Source: Meira nashicola
Taxonomy: Eukaryota > Basidiomycota > Exobasidiomycetes > Exobasidiales > Brachybasidiaceae
Length of the DNA: 64,000 bases
Direction of reading: 5' to 3'
NCBI GenBank assembly: GCA_001600355.1
Contig: BCJU01000001.1
Coordinates: 269,178-333,177 of the forward strand
The position numbers and the translations under genes were made by a program. Numbering within the stretch: position 1 is the stretch's first letter; each line of letters opens with the position of its first letter. Under the pieces are notes generated by a model. The model saw only the letters and a list, made by a program, of their open reading frames with translations, had not been told where the DNA came from and did not search any database. Shown piece by piece: positions 41,786-50,859 of this stretch.

Positions 41786-43168
41786 TCCTAGACCGGGAAT
41801 ATTTGCGCCCAAACCGGGAATGCTTTCAACAAAGTCATCACCACGAACGGCTTTGTTCCATCTTTGCATCTTATTTGCTTGCTGCATTTCTGAATCATGC
41901 CCTGCTGCGACGAGCCGACCATCTTCGGGTCGAGCCCTCTCCCAGAACCTCGTAGAATGATCGTTAGAACCGGAAGCAAGGATGTGACCAAGAGGATGCC
42001 ACTTCAATGACCAAATGTTGCTTTCATGGGCAGTAAGCATGGTGTGTACGGCCAAATTGGGGTCAGACGCTTTCAAGGACCAAAATAGCATAGAACCATC
42101 GGATCCACCCGAAACAAGCAGATCCCGATGCTCGGGATGCCAATCTACTGAACAAACGTCACTCGGGTGGCCTTTTAGTGAATGCAGTTCAGCCATGGAT
42201 CGGATATCATAGAGTTTTATAATTTGATCGCGAGAAGCTGTGGCGACAAGATTTCCATCCAAGCTCCATTTGACCGCTTGAACAGTTCCTTTGTGCCCGT
42301 GATAGGTCGCCAAAGTAGATCCCGATCGTGGATCCCAAAATTTCACCAAATTATCCTTGCTTCCCGAAACAATCAACCCTTTGTACGGATGCCAATCCAC
42401 CGCTTTCACATCCCAACCATGTCCTTTGATCGTCGATTCTTCACGTGCTTCTTCAAAAGCCCAAATCTTCATTGTACTATCATCACTTCCAGTAACGAAT
42501 CGGCTATCATCAGGAGAAAAACTCAAGCCTCTCACGCCTTCTCTATGAGCATTGATGACCTGTAAATTATTCATATTTGATTGAAAATATTTCACTTGTC
42601 CACCTTGATCTGCGGATAAGATCCATGCGCCTGATTTGGTATATTCGATTGCCCGAATTGCATGATCGTGTGCTTGTAAGATTGTTTCAAAGTTGAATGT
42701 TAGCGAATTCCAAAGTGTGAATTCACCACTTGAAGATCCGGTTAGCAACCTTCTTCCTTCGGGTGTCCAACGGATTATATTGACTGGATTGCGGATCTTG
42801 TTTGTGGATGAATGCACTAAATTTGTCGTAACAGCTTGTGCCGATGAACGATATGCTGCAGCCGGTAATAATTCCACAACATGATTCACACCTGGCCAAA
42901 CCATTCGATCGTCCCGAACGCATGTGATCGTATTCCGATGCAGCTTCCATCTATGGAAGCTCTCATTGTAGTCCACTGTTCTACGTTGTAAGAACTTTCT
43001 TACCCTTCTTCCCTCGTATCCCGCTTCTTGTGCAGCTTGATGTGCTGCTGCTTCTTCGTCCTGCCTGTGATCGATGACTGGCGGATGAGGTGCTTCTGTT
43101 AGATGTTTTGTGGGTGCCCATCGTTGTTTCTTCAACGGCTGAGCTCCGCTCAGCCCCGCCTCTGTCAT
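41732..43168 (-). CDS. PFS2: Polyadenylation factor subunit 2 (WD40)
   Basis: WD40 scaffold of the cleavage and polyadenylation factor (WDR33 orthologue) that helps recognise the poly(A) signal. The ATG at 43168 gives 478 residues. Upstream the frame is open only from a TTG. The N-terminal signature RRVRKFLQRRTVDYNESFHR is diagnostic, followed by seven WD repeats with GH...WD spacing (for example GHKGTVQAVKWSLDGNLVA and ASRDQIIKLYDIR). The short C terminus is Gly/Pro-rich. Its last 54 bp overlap antisense the end of the shifted frame of the Zn2Cys6 gene. The start codon lies in an 11-bp inverted repeat, and the upstream region is a mosaic of tRNA and gene fragments. Confidence 0.95.
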   Translation of the reverse strand: MTEAGLSGAQPLKKQRWAPTKHLTEAPHPPVIDHRQDEEAAAHQAAQEAGYEGRRVRKFLQRRTVDYNESFHRWKLHRNTITCVRDDRMVWPGVNHVVELLPAAAYRSSAQAVTTNLVHSSTNKIRNPVNIIRWTPEGRRLLTGSSSGEFTLWNSLTFNFETILQAHDHAIRAIEYTKSGAWILSADQGGQVKYFQSNMNNLQVINAHREGVRGLSFSPDDSRFVTGSDDSTMKIWAFEEAREESTIKGHGWDVKAVDWHPYKGLIVSGSKDNLVKFWDPRSGSTLATYHGHKGTVQAVKWSLDGNLVATASRDQIIKLYDIRSMAELHSLKGHPSDVCSVDWHPEHRDLLVSGGSDGSMLFWSLKASDPNLAVHTMLTAHESNIWSLKWHPLGHILASGSNDHSTRFWERARPEDGRLVAAGHDSEMQQANKMQRWNKAVRGDDFVESIPGLGANIPGLGSFAPTLGGFPSGGWGMQ

Positions 43169-43189
43169 TTTTTGCTTCGCAAAAAATGA
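43165..43189. repeat. Inverted repeat (11-bp arms, 3-base loop) at the PFS2 start codon
   Basis: TCATTTTTTGC, TTC, GCAAAAAATGA: perfect 11-bp arms. On the minus strand the right-hand arm of the hairpin contains the PFS2 ATG. In RNA this could hide the start codon, although the stem is A/U-rich. It also lies where the degenerate 5' end of the tRNA copy would begin. Confidence 0.75.
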
Positions 43190-43194
43190 TGGAG

Positions 43195-43272
43195 GGGTTG
43201 GATTCAAGTCAACTTATGTGCCCTTTCATTGATTTCAATGAATACATGTCTCCCAATGGCTCTACAGCCGCG
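43195..43272 (+). pseudogene. Partial tRNA-Leu(CAA) copy, inverted relative to the intact gene
   Basis: 78 bp identical, base for base, to the middle of the tRNA-Leu gene at 43476-43553, on the opposite strand. It includes the anticodon arm, the whole intron and the variable arm. Beyond it, the T-arm region (AGGGTGAGAATCCCGC) is recognisable but its B-box is destroyed. The 5' side is only vaguely tRNA-like, so it should not be a functional gene. It begins 27 bp upstream of the PFS2 start codon. Confidence 0.88.
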
Positions 43273-43381
43273 TAGGGTGAGAATCCCGCTAAAATTATTG
43301 TACCCCGAAACATTTTTATTACGCGACTGTTTTTATATTTTTAAGGCGTTTATAAAATAAAAAAGAAGTTTTAAAAAATAG

Positions 43382-43416
43382 CTTAAGCAGCGCAGCGCGC
43401 AAGCTATCTTAAGTTT
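43382..43416. repeat. Short inverted repeat in the spacer between tRNA copies
   Basis: TAGCTT and AAGCTA flank a G/C-rich core (about CAGCGCAGCGCGC), with CTTAAG on both sides, inside an otherwise A/T-rich spacer. Possibly a hairpin. No known role. Confidence 0.4.
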
Positions 43417-43443
43417 TTTTAAAGCTAAAAAATAAGAAAAAAC

Positions 43444-43449
43444 AAAAAA
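43444..43449 (-). terminator. Pol III terminator of tRNA-Leu(CAA)
   Basis: Six T residues on the minus strand, two bases past the tRNA 3' end, as expected for RNA polymerase III termination. Confidence 0.8.
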
Positions 43450-43451
43450 GA

Positions 43452-43577
43452 TGGTGCCTGAGGGATTCGAACCCTCGCGGCTGTAGAGCCATTGGGAGAC
43501 ATGTATTCATTGAAATCAATGAAAGGGCACATAAGTTGACTTGAATCCAACCCATTAACCAACTTTGGTAAAGCACC
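43452..43577 (-). tRNA. tRNA-Leu(CAA) with intron
   Basis: Class II tRNA on the minus strand, decoding UUG. The acceptor stem GGTGCTT pairs with AGGCACC (one G-T), with discriminator A. The D-stem is CCA/TGG with GG in the loop. Anticodon CAA (43543-43541) follows T33. A 42-nt intron (about 43539-43498) sits after G37, as in eukaryotic tRNA-Leu(CAA) genes. The variable arm GGCTCTACAGCC forms a 3-bp stem. The T-arm is GAGGGTTCGAATCCCTC. The anticodon stem TTGGA/CCCAA has one A-C mismatch at 31/39, which the partial copy at 43195 shares. A T6 terminator follows. Internal A and B boxes are present, so it is probably functional. Confidence 0.93.
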
Positions 43578-43733
43578 TAGCCGTTGCAGCTGAGGCAAAT
43601 CATTGCGTATACAAACCGTTTGCGGACTCACGCGTGTTTCTTCTAGAATCTGTACGCATAAAAGCCAATTCGGAAACTCGCTACGCCCATACGCGAAATA
43701 ATAAGTCAATAAAACCATAGGCCAAATGAATCA

Positions 43734-44063
43734 ATCGTGAAGGACGTCAAGCTAGTAGACCAGGAAATGGAGAAGGAATAATACAACCTCGTCAATATGC
43801 CGGTTTACTAAATACGACTCGATCTATATGGCAAAGGGATGGTTTGAAAGGTTTTTATCGTGGTGTTGGAGTGGTAAGTTTAGGTGGAATAGCAAAATCA
43901 ACTGTACGAATGGGAACTTATGATCGATTGAAAAAGTCACTACAAATGCCTGATGGATCTTTAAGCGGAGGAAGAAGTTTGATCGCAGGTGTTGGTGCAG
44001 GATTAGCAGAAACACTTTTGGTCGTCGTTCCAAGCGAAACGATTAAAACAAAAATGATTCATG
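43734..44063 (+). pseudogene. Fragment of the mitochondrial carrier gene
   Basis: 330 bp matching 50070-50399 of the intact tricarboxylate-carrier gene, without gaps and with about nine substitutions (about 97% identity). It covers roughly residues 77-187 of the parent and remains open in frame. It has no start, first third or last third, so it cannot make a working six-helix carrier. Relative to the parent it is inverted and about 6 kb away. High identity argues for a recent copy. Confidence 0.93.
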
Positions 44064-44194
44064 TACGCTACGCTAATCTTTGCAAAAAAAAGGCGATTTT
44101 GATGTTTTGAATTATCTAACGGTTATGGTTAATCCTCTCTATTTGACGAACCAATTATTTGGTCCGGGAGATGGATTCATACGACAATAATTTC
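44064..44194 (+). pseudogene. NMT1: Fragment of the N-myristoyltransferase gene
   Basis: Directly abuts the carrier fragment. About 130 bp correspond to parent positions 28363-28492 (residues about 538-580) at about 86% identity. The translation keeps FDVLN, NQLFGPGDGF and then meets a stop where the parent reads RHYLFNW. Several changes are amino-acid replacing, so it behaves as a decayed copy, older than or of different origin from the neighbouring carrier piece. The junction shows only a few bases of possible microhomology. Confidence 0.87.
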
Positions 44195-44327
44195 ACATCA
44201 CTAATTTCTTCAGCGTCAAGATAGGGTTAGGATGAACTTACCGTGGGACTCAATTGCGTATCACACCAATATACTGTGATGAATTTACTGATGTACAATG
44301 TTCAAATTGATAAAATACAACAAAATT
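44195..44327. other. Remainder of the mosaic region before RPC2
   Basis: AT-rich sequence with no similarity to other parts of the window that I can see. It includes the 3' flank of RPC2. Confidence 0.4.
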
Positions 44328-47300
44328 TTATATGGCATCCTCCAAAACAAGTCGTGGAACGATTTGCATGGCCATCAACTCTTGTAATAGCAACTTGGTC
44401 GCATAAGGCAAAGTGAGCTCAACCACATTTTTGCTAGATTTGCAAAACGTACAAAAGCCCGAATATCCCAAAAGACCGCACTTTTGACAAGCACAAACTC
44501 GGAAAGCATCAGAACTCAACATCAATCGTTCAAGCAATAATTGAGTTGCTCCGTAACCGATCAAACAATCACGCTCCATCTCTCCCAATCGTAAACCACC
44601 ATCTCGCGACCTACCTTCGGTAGGTTGTCTCGTGAGAATAGCTCTAGGACCTCTGGAACGGGCATGCATCTTGTCTATCACCATGTGTTTCAAACGTTGA
44701 TAATAGATTGGACCAAAATAGACATACGCTTCAAGTGGCTCTCCTGTTATTCCACTCGTGAGAAAATCTTTACCGCCGTATGAATATCCATTTTCGATCA
44801 AAATACGTGACATATCTTCAACCTTGCTTCCTCCGAATGCTGTCCCATATTGAAGCTTGCCTTCCAAAACGCCAGCCTTTCCTGCTAACAATTCAATCAT
44901 CTTTCCAACCGTCATTCGACTCGGGAAACCGTGCGGGTTAAAGATCACATCTGGATTGATACCTTGATCGGTAAAGGGAACATCTTCCTGATTTACGATC
45001 AGACCGCATACCCCTTTTTGTCCGTGTCTGGAAGAGAACTTATCACCCAATTCAGGAATACGTGTCTCACGGGTCAGTACCTTGACCAAAGTTTGTTCTT
45101 GGTCCGAGTCGGTGATCATAACTTGATCAACATAGACTGGCACCTTGTTCTTGTGTGTCATTGGCTGATTTTTGTATTCGGATGCTGATGAATTACCGAT
45201 TGCCGCTGCTGAGTTATCGTTTGCGTTGACGGGGACTTGTTTGTTCACATAGACATCCATCTCATTCAATCGCTCACCCACTCCAGCGATACCATCTGCT
45301 TGCAATGTCGTATATCGTGAAAGCTTATTGCCATTCTCATCAATTGGAGCATCGGCAAATCGATCAAAAGTACCATTGGCATATTTTTTGATGTGTGTCG
45401 TTTGCTTTCTCATAACTTGAGATCTTCCAAATCCTCTATCAATCGAAGCTTTGTTGAGGACCAAAGCATCTTCAATATCATATCCAGAGAAACTCATCAC
45501 GGCAACCATTGCATTTTGTCCAGCCGGCAAGCGGTCATAACCGATAACCTCAATTGTCTTTGTCTTGACCATAGGTTTGTGAGGATACACCATGAGATAC
45601 AACAAGGTATCAATTCTATTGAATTGATTGTATGCGATCGCTCCAACAGCTTGCTTACCCATAGCACTTTGGTACGTGTTACGAGGACTCTGGTTGTGAT
45701 GTGGGTATGGAATTAGACCTGCTACAGCACCCAAAAGTGTAAAGGGTTCGATCTCCAAGTGTGTGGTATGTGGTTTGATATCTTTTTCGTAAAGAGCGAT
45801 GAACGAATCATTCTCTTCATTTACGTCCAAGTATTCAATCAATCCATCATGCAAAAAGTCGTCAAAAGTTTTCATTCGTTTCTTCAATAAGCGGATATGT
45901 TCGGTATTGATGCGAGGCTTGCCATCTTCAACAATAATCATCGGTCGACAAATTCGTCCTCCATCTGCAGCAATGTGTACAGCTTGTAGGTGACTGTTGG
46001 TATAAATACTGACGAACTCAGAAATCCGCCCAGCCCTGCGAAGACGACGGAAGCTTGCGACGAAACGTTTAGGGAATCTTGTCAAACCCGCCACACAACC
46101 ATTGATGTATACAACATACGAATCATGACGATAAAGTTCAGCACCAGTGATCAAGCTGATATCCTCCATTCCCAACATGAATGCAACTTTGTGAATTGGT
46201 GCTTCATCGACATCAGTGGTAATGTGAGTCATGAGAGCCAAATTTTTGACCAAACCACAAGCCTCTCCTTCGGGTGTATCGGAAGGGCACAACATTCCCC
46301 ATTGACTAGGTTGCAAAGCACGTGGTCCTGACACCTTTCTCGTTTTTTCAAATTGTGAGCTAATACGAGTCATCATTCCTAAAGCTGCAATGAAACTCAA
46401 CCGACTCAAAACATGAGTGATACCGGCTCGTTCCATCTTGAAACGCTTCAAACTCCAATTTCCCGTCGAGATTGCACGCACGAATCCAGTTGTAATTGCT
46501 TCATTGTGGAAGGATAATTGACTGTAAGCATCAAACTGCTCTGTCCGATTGGGTTTCTTGAGAATTTTGTCAATATTTAATTTGAGATCGTGATTGAACT
46601 TTTTAAACAGATCTTCAAATAGCAATGCAAGTAGTTGACCTGCCAATTCCAAACGTTTGTTACCGACATAATCACGATCATCAACAGAGCGATCATCATG
46701 CATGCACATAAGCACTCTTCTGACCATGGTTGCAATGTAGATGGCTTTGGGTCGGAAATTTAGTCTTTCAACGGGCACATGTGCCATTACCACATTAGCC
46801 AAAACATCGATAGCATCCTCGTATGCAGGACGACGGACCAGCGTTGGCTTTCTGTTGAGCTTAACACGAGTACCTATATAATTCAGTGCTTGCAATTTGG
46901 TAAAGACTGCCAAACGAGCGGCTTCTTCCATGTTCACTGAAAATGTTTCGTTGTAACTGTCATCGTTTCCTGCCACTAGTTGCAGAATTTCCTTATCTGC
47001 TTGCACGCCCAAAGCCTTGAATACAATCACAATAGGAATATCTTCTTTGATAGAATTGTGTTTCAGGTAAATCTTCCCGTGTTTTGTCATAACGTATGAC
47101 TTGGACTTTCTCTCGTGCGTTGAACTGGTAACACTCGCAGTCACTGTACCCTTTTTCGAATCAGATTCCAGTAAAATACGATTCTTGCTCAATTGTTCTT
47201 GCACCAAGATGACTTTTTCTGTACCCTTTACCACGAAGTAACCTCCTGGATCTAGAGGACATTCATTCATCTCTGCCAATTCCGCTTCATTTCTCCCTGT

Positions 47301-47996
47301 GAGCCAACATCTGTTACTACGCAACATAATCGGAAGCTTACCGATGCAAACGTTTCTTCTGCGAACTGTTTTTCCACCTCTGTAATATTCCACATTGACG
47401 TTGATGGGTGCGCTATATGTCATGTCCCGTAATCGGCACTCATGTGGAAAGATTTCTTTATTGTTCGAGTCCGGATCTGTTCTTTCAGGACATCCAACAT
47501 TAATGTCCGTATAGCGAAGAAAGAAATTTGGGTCAATATCGGAAGTGACGCGATCATTGGCTTTGACGATATTTTTGAGATCCTTCTCGATGAAGAAATT
47601 GAAAGAATCAATATGTTGCTTTACCAAGCCTTTCACTTGTAAGAAAGCCGGTAAAAGTTGCCATTTGTCCTCAATAGTTTTGACAGGATCGCTTAGCTTT
47701 TTGCCTGGAGGCAGATTTTTCAATTGGGCGATAGGATCTGCCCAATCGGCATAAGTTGAATCTGGCATGTGCTTTTTGTGCGTCTCATTTTTTACCTCAT
47801 ACGAAGTTGAAGGTACTTTTTCGAAGCAATGCGACATATCCACTTCTTCATAGTCCAGGTCCTCATCTTCGACAAATTTACCTGCAAAATCTGCCTCTGC
47901 TTCGGATGACGAGCTTTCACCCTCCATATCTTCTTTGACAAGCTTCTGCCTTCTACCTCCTTTACCCATAGTATTGCCGGCTTTTTTCCTCGGCAT
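44328..47996 (-). CDS. RET1: RNA polymerase III second-largest subunit
   Basis: Forms the clamp-side half of the Pol III active centre, transcribing tRNA and 5S genes. It has 1222 residues from the ATG at 47996, intronless. The assignment to Pol III rather than Pol II rests on class-specific stretches such as [40 protein letters not shown] and [20 protein letters not shown]. Other landmarks are [20 protein letters not shown], the [13 protein letters not shown] motif with catalytic-site residues, and a C-terminal zinc site [18 protein letters not shown]. The N-terminal about 90 residues are acidic and poorly conserved. A tRNA-Leu gene lies beyond its 3' end, and UBC7 is divergent from it. Confidence 0.97.
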   Translation of the reverse strand: MPRKKAGNTMGKGGRRQKLVKEDMEGESSSSEAEADFAGKFVEDEDLDYEEVDMSHCFEKVPSTSYEVKNETHKKHMPDSTYADWADPIAQLKNLPPGKKLSDPVKTIEDKWQLLPAFLQVKGLVKQHIDSFNFFIEKDLKNIVKANDRVTSDIDPNFFLRYTDINVGCPERTDPDSNNKEIFPHECRLRDMTYSAPINVNVEYYRGGKTVRRRNVCIGKLPIMLRSNRCWLTGRNEAELAEMNECPLDPGGYFVVKGTEKVILVQEQLSKNRILLESDSKKGTVTASVTSSTHERKSKSYVMTKHGKIYLKHNSIKEDIPIVIVFKALGVQADKEILQLVAGNDDSYNETFSVNMEEAARLAVFTKLQALNYIGTRVKLNRKPTLVRRPAYEDAIDVLANVVMAHVPVERLNFRPKAIYIATMVRRVLMCMHDDRSVDDRDYVGNKRLELAGQLLALLFEDLFKKFNHDLKLNIDKILKKPNRTEQFDAYSQLSFHNEAITTGFVRAISTGNWSLKRFKMERAGITHVLSRLSFIAALGMMTRISSQFEKTRKVSGPRALQPSQWGMLCPSDTPEGEACGLVKNLALMTHITTDVDEAPIHKVAFMLGMEDISLITGAELYRHDSYVVYINGCVAGLTRFPKRFVASFRRLRRAGRISEFVSIYTNSHLQAVHIAADGGRICRPMIIVEDGKPRINTEHIRLLKKRMKTFDDFLHDGLIEYLDVNEENDSFIALYEKDIKPHTTHLEIEPFTLLGAVAGLIPYPHHNQSPRNTYQSAMGKQAVGAIAYNQFNRIDTLLYLMVYPHKPMVKTKTIEVIGYDRLPAGQNAMVAVMSFSGYDIEDALVLNKASIDRGFGRSQVMRKQTTHIKKYANGTFDRFADAPIDENGNKLSRYTTLQADGIAGVGERLNEMDVYVNKQVPVNANDNSAAAIGNSSASEYKNQPMTHKNKVPVYVDQVMITDSDQEQTLVKVLTRETRIPELGDKFSSRHGQKGVCGLIVNQEDVPFTDQGINPDVIFNPHGFPSRMTVGKMIELLAGKAGVLEGKLQYGTAFGGSKVEDMSRILIENGYSYGGKDFLTSGITGEPLEAYVYFGPIYYQRLKHMVIDKMHARSRGPRAILTRQPTEGRSRDGGLRLGEMERDCLIGYGATQLLLERLMLSSDAFRVCACQKCGLLGYSGFCTFCKSSKNVVELTLPYATKLLLQELMAMQIVPRLVLEDAI

Positions 47997-48452
47997 TTTG
48001 AGTATTTACAAGACTGTGATCGCTTTATCACGCCAATCTTGAGCGATCACAATTATGATGGTAAGTGTAGAAACTTCTGTAAAGAAGAACAACATCAAAT
48101 GTATGCACACACTCGCCACTAAAGTATTCATATTTCAAAAAAAAATCATTTGGCCCAGTCGCACGTGTAAGAAGAAGTCCAGCTTGGGCTGAAAATTGAA
48201 ATTCTTGGCGTACGAGTTAGGACCGCGTTCTGATTTATTGTAGGTAGAATGGCTCAAGCGTGTAGATTGGTGATGCATCAGGGCAAGGTTGCAACCTTAA
48301 CGGACATTGGGGGTCCGCGTTGGTGTGTGAGGATTATGCATAAGATGCAATCAACACTTTTTTGTTACTTCACCACAACAATCCACATACGACTTTGCTC
48401 TCTTTCACAAATAATCCTCAAATTTCTCAACACTAGACCTCTTAATAAAGTA
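47997..48452. promoter_or_regulatory. Divergent promoter region, RET1 and UBC7
   Basis: 456 bp. It contains a 14-bp palindrome AAGGTTGCAACCTT (48285-48298), a length expected by chance a few times per window, and a small hairpin GGAC...GTCC next to it. No gene seen. Confidence 0.35.
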
Positions 48453-49382
48453 TGAGTGGAACCGCTCCTGCAGGAAATGCATTGCTATTAAAGAGACAAT
48501 TGAATGAATTGCGGAAACGTAAGTGCTTTCAAATGTAAAAATTCTCTCCATTTCAGACAACTGACATGCATTTTTTCCACAAACAGATCCCGTCGAAGGA
48601 TTCAGTGCCGGACTTAAGGATGAGAGCAATCTGTATGAGGTTTGTACGATGACACATTAGCAAATTTCCCTCGAGTAGCACGCTAACACTCTTTAATTCG
48701 CAGTGGGAAATCATCATCATTGGTCCAGCAGGTATGTTCAGAACCTCACGACAACGCTCACTCTTCCTGATTCTGACATTTGTACTCCTTTCCTCCATAA
48801 AGACACCCTATACGAAGGCGGATTCTTACGTGCCGAGCTCATATTTCCACCGGTACGTAATTGTACCCACTGACACAATCTATCACAACACATTGCTGAC
48901 ATTTAACTTGCAATCTTGCTTGTAGGAGTATCCACTTCTACCGCCAAAGATGAAATTCATCACTCCAATGTGGCATCCGAACGTTTATGAGGATGGTGGC
49001 GTTTGCATTTCCATCTTACATGCTCCGGGAACAGATGAGTGGGGATACGAAGATGCTGGCGAGAGATGGTTACCAGTGCATACAATCGAATCAATCGTGA
49101 GTGTTGACTTCTTTGTTGTGTCGCAGATCATATATACTGAATTCCCAAATTACCCAACAGCTGCTTTCCGTTATCAGCCTTCTCTCATCGGACACCCCAA
49201 ACCTTGACTCACCTGCCAATGTTGATGCTGCCAAGCAAGTGCGAGGTGAGTTTTCGAAAAGTTTTAGTATTCACTAACCAACATACTGACCCCTCCCTAC
49301 ACCATCCACAGAGGACATCAAAGCATATCGCAAAAAGGTTCGCAGACTTGTTCGTGAATCTGCCGAAGCAGCTTTCGATTAA
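48453..49382 (+). CDS. UBC7: Ubiquitin-conjugating enzyme E2, UBC7/UBE2G2 type (seven exons)
   Basis: E2 of endoplasmic-reticulum-associated degradation. I reconstruct seven exons: 48453-48519, 48587-48639, 48704-48731, 48803-48852, 48926-49096, 49161-49245 and 49312-49382. All six introns are GT-AG (64-73 nt) and in phase. The product has 174 residues. The catalytic Cys93 lies in YEDGGVCISILH, after the HPN motif (MWHPNVY). The acidic loop after the cysteine (GTDEWGYEDAGERW) is the hallmark of the UBC7/CDC34 class. There is no long C-terminal tail, so it is not CDC34. Donor 2 is the less usual GTTTGT. Six introns in under 1 kb stand out in a window where most genes have none. Confidence 0.95.
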
Positions 49383-49581
49383 AACGGACATATTGAACCC
49401 AATTTGCTCTTCACAATTTGCTTGATTTCAAACATCTGTTTATCCCTCAACACAATTTTTGCAAGTCTTTCTTCATACGTACATATTTTTTTCATTCTTA
49501 CTGCATTCAATGTACCAACACAGACATTCTCACTAGAAATTTGCTCTTTATACTGATTTACACACAAGTAACACAGATCTA

Positions 49582-50628
49582 TTAATCGTAACCAGCCAAA
49601 GAGGTAATTTCTTCGTAAACAGTAAACGTGATTGCTCCACTAAACGTTAATCGACCTAATCGCATCGTTGATCCACGCCAAAGCGTTCGAATACCTTCTT
49701 CACGAACGATTTGAACGAGGCAATTGATTGTACTACGATATCTCGTTCTAGCACCAAGTGATTGCATTCTAGTTTTGACCACATCAAAAGGCATTGTAGT
49801 GAATACGGTGGCCATACCACTTATTGCACCTAAGCCAAACGTTATTCCACTGGGTAACTTTTGTCCAGGTCTCATTGATCCTCCTACAATATTTTTGAGA
49901 GATTGATATGTGCCAAATCGTACCATTGCGCTTGCCATCTGTCTTGCCAAAGTGGCCGTAAGACCTGCATACAATAATTTACCGCCTCCTAAGTCACGCA
50001 AAGTATGAATTGCTTTAAAGGAACTATGAGAAATTTGTTGAAATGGATGATCTCTTGGTAATGTTGTTGCATGAATCACTTTTGTTTTAATCGTTTCGCT
50101 TGGAACGACGACCAAAAGTGTTTCTGCTAATCCTGCGCCAACACCTGCGATCAAACTTCTTCCTCCGCTTAAAGATCCATCAGGCATTTGTAGTGATTTT
50201 TTCAATCGATCATAAGTGCCCATTCTTACAGTTGATTTTGCTATTCCACCTAAACTTACCACTCCAACACCACGATAAAAACCTTTCAAGCCATCCCTTT
50301 GCCATATAGATCGAGTCGTATTTAGTAAACCGGCATATTGACGAGGTTGTATTATTCCTTCTGCATTTCCTGTTTTACTAGCTTGACGTCCTTCACGATC
50401 ACTTATCGCTTGTAAAACACTTCTCGTTGTTGCTTCTAATGCGGTTGTATGATGAGTATTGCTTAAATGAGATGGTCTGATACTATATCGTAATTGTTGA
50501 ACAGATTTAATATATTCCATAGGATAAGTTAACCATGGCTCCAATCCTCCTGCTGTTGCACTTGCTGCTAAAGCAACAGAAAATGGCGTTGGTGCTGGTG
50601 ATCTATTAGAAGATGATGAAGAGGACAT
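49582..50628 (-). CDS. CTP1: Mitochondrial tricarboxylate (citrate) carrier
   Basis: Inner-membrane six-helix carrier exchanging citrate for malate or another tricarboxylate. It has 348 residues from the ATG at 50628. Three repeats carry the carrier signature in the forms YPMEYIKS, VPSETIKTK and MPFDVVKTRMQS. The second and third, with GVGAGLAETLLVV and the matching RRM-like TMRLGRLTFSGAITF end, are typical of the CTP1 group. An extra Ser/Thr loop (residues about 50-75) follows the first repeat. A 330-bp copy of its middle sits at 43734-44063. Divergent from the thioesterase gene, with 231 bp between starts. Confidence 0.9.
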   Translation of the reverse strand: MSSSSSSNRSPAPTPFSVALAASATAGGLEPWLTYPMEYIKSVQQLRYSIRPSHLSNTHHTTALEATTRSVLQAISDREGRQASKTGNAEGIIQPRQYAGLLNTTRSIWQRDGLKGFYRGVGVVSLGGIAKSTVRMGTYDRLKKSLQMPDGSLSGGRSLIAGVGAGLAETLLVVVPSETIKTKVIHATTLPRDHPFQQISHSSFKAIHTLRDLGGGKLLYAGLTATLARQMASAMVRFGTYQSLKNIVGGSMRPGQKLPSGITFGLGAISGMATVFTTMPFDVVKTRMQSLGARTRYRSTINCLVQIVREEGIRTLWRGSTMRLGRLTFSGAITFTVYEEITSLAGYD

Positions 50629-50859
50629 CCTGCATTCGTTGATGTAGAAGAAGAGAAGGAAGAAAGGGTGCGAAACAGTTCAAGTGGAGAAATGGCATCC
50701 TGTCCCATTTTTGAGAAGTGTGCAAAATCACGCTAATCAGTGCGTGTTTCCGTCTTCCCGTGCTTGCTCCGAATAATAAACGGTGACAGGTCCGATAAAT
50801 GCACAATATTAAAGCTGTTCCTAGATTGTTTCCGAATACCAACATCAGGTTTTCAAATA

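Noticed and set aside
43195..43272. A second functional tRNA-Leu gene
   Set aside because: The acceptor stem is not formed and the B-box is destroyed, so Pol III transcription and folding are unlikely.
43734..44194. The carrier/NMT fragments as a new functional gene
   Set aside because: The longest frame has no carrier start or end. The NMT part stops early, and both are truncated copies of intact genes nearby.
44328..47996. Identification as the Pol II subunit RPB2
   Set aside because: Class-specific segments throughout match the Pol III subunit (RET1/RPC2) far better than RPB2.
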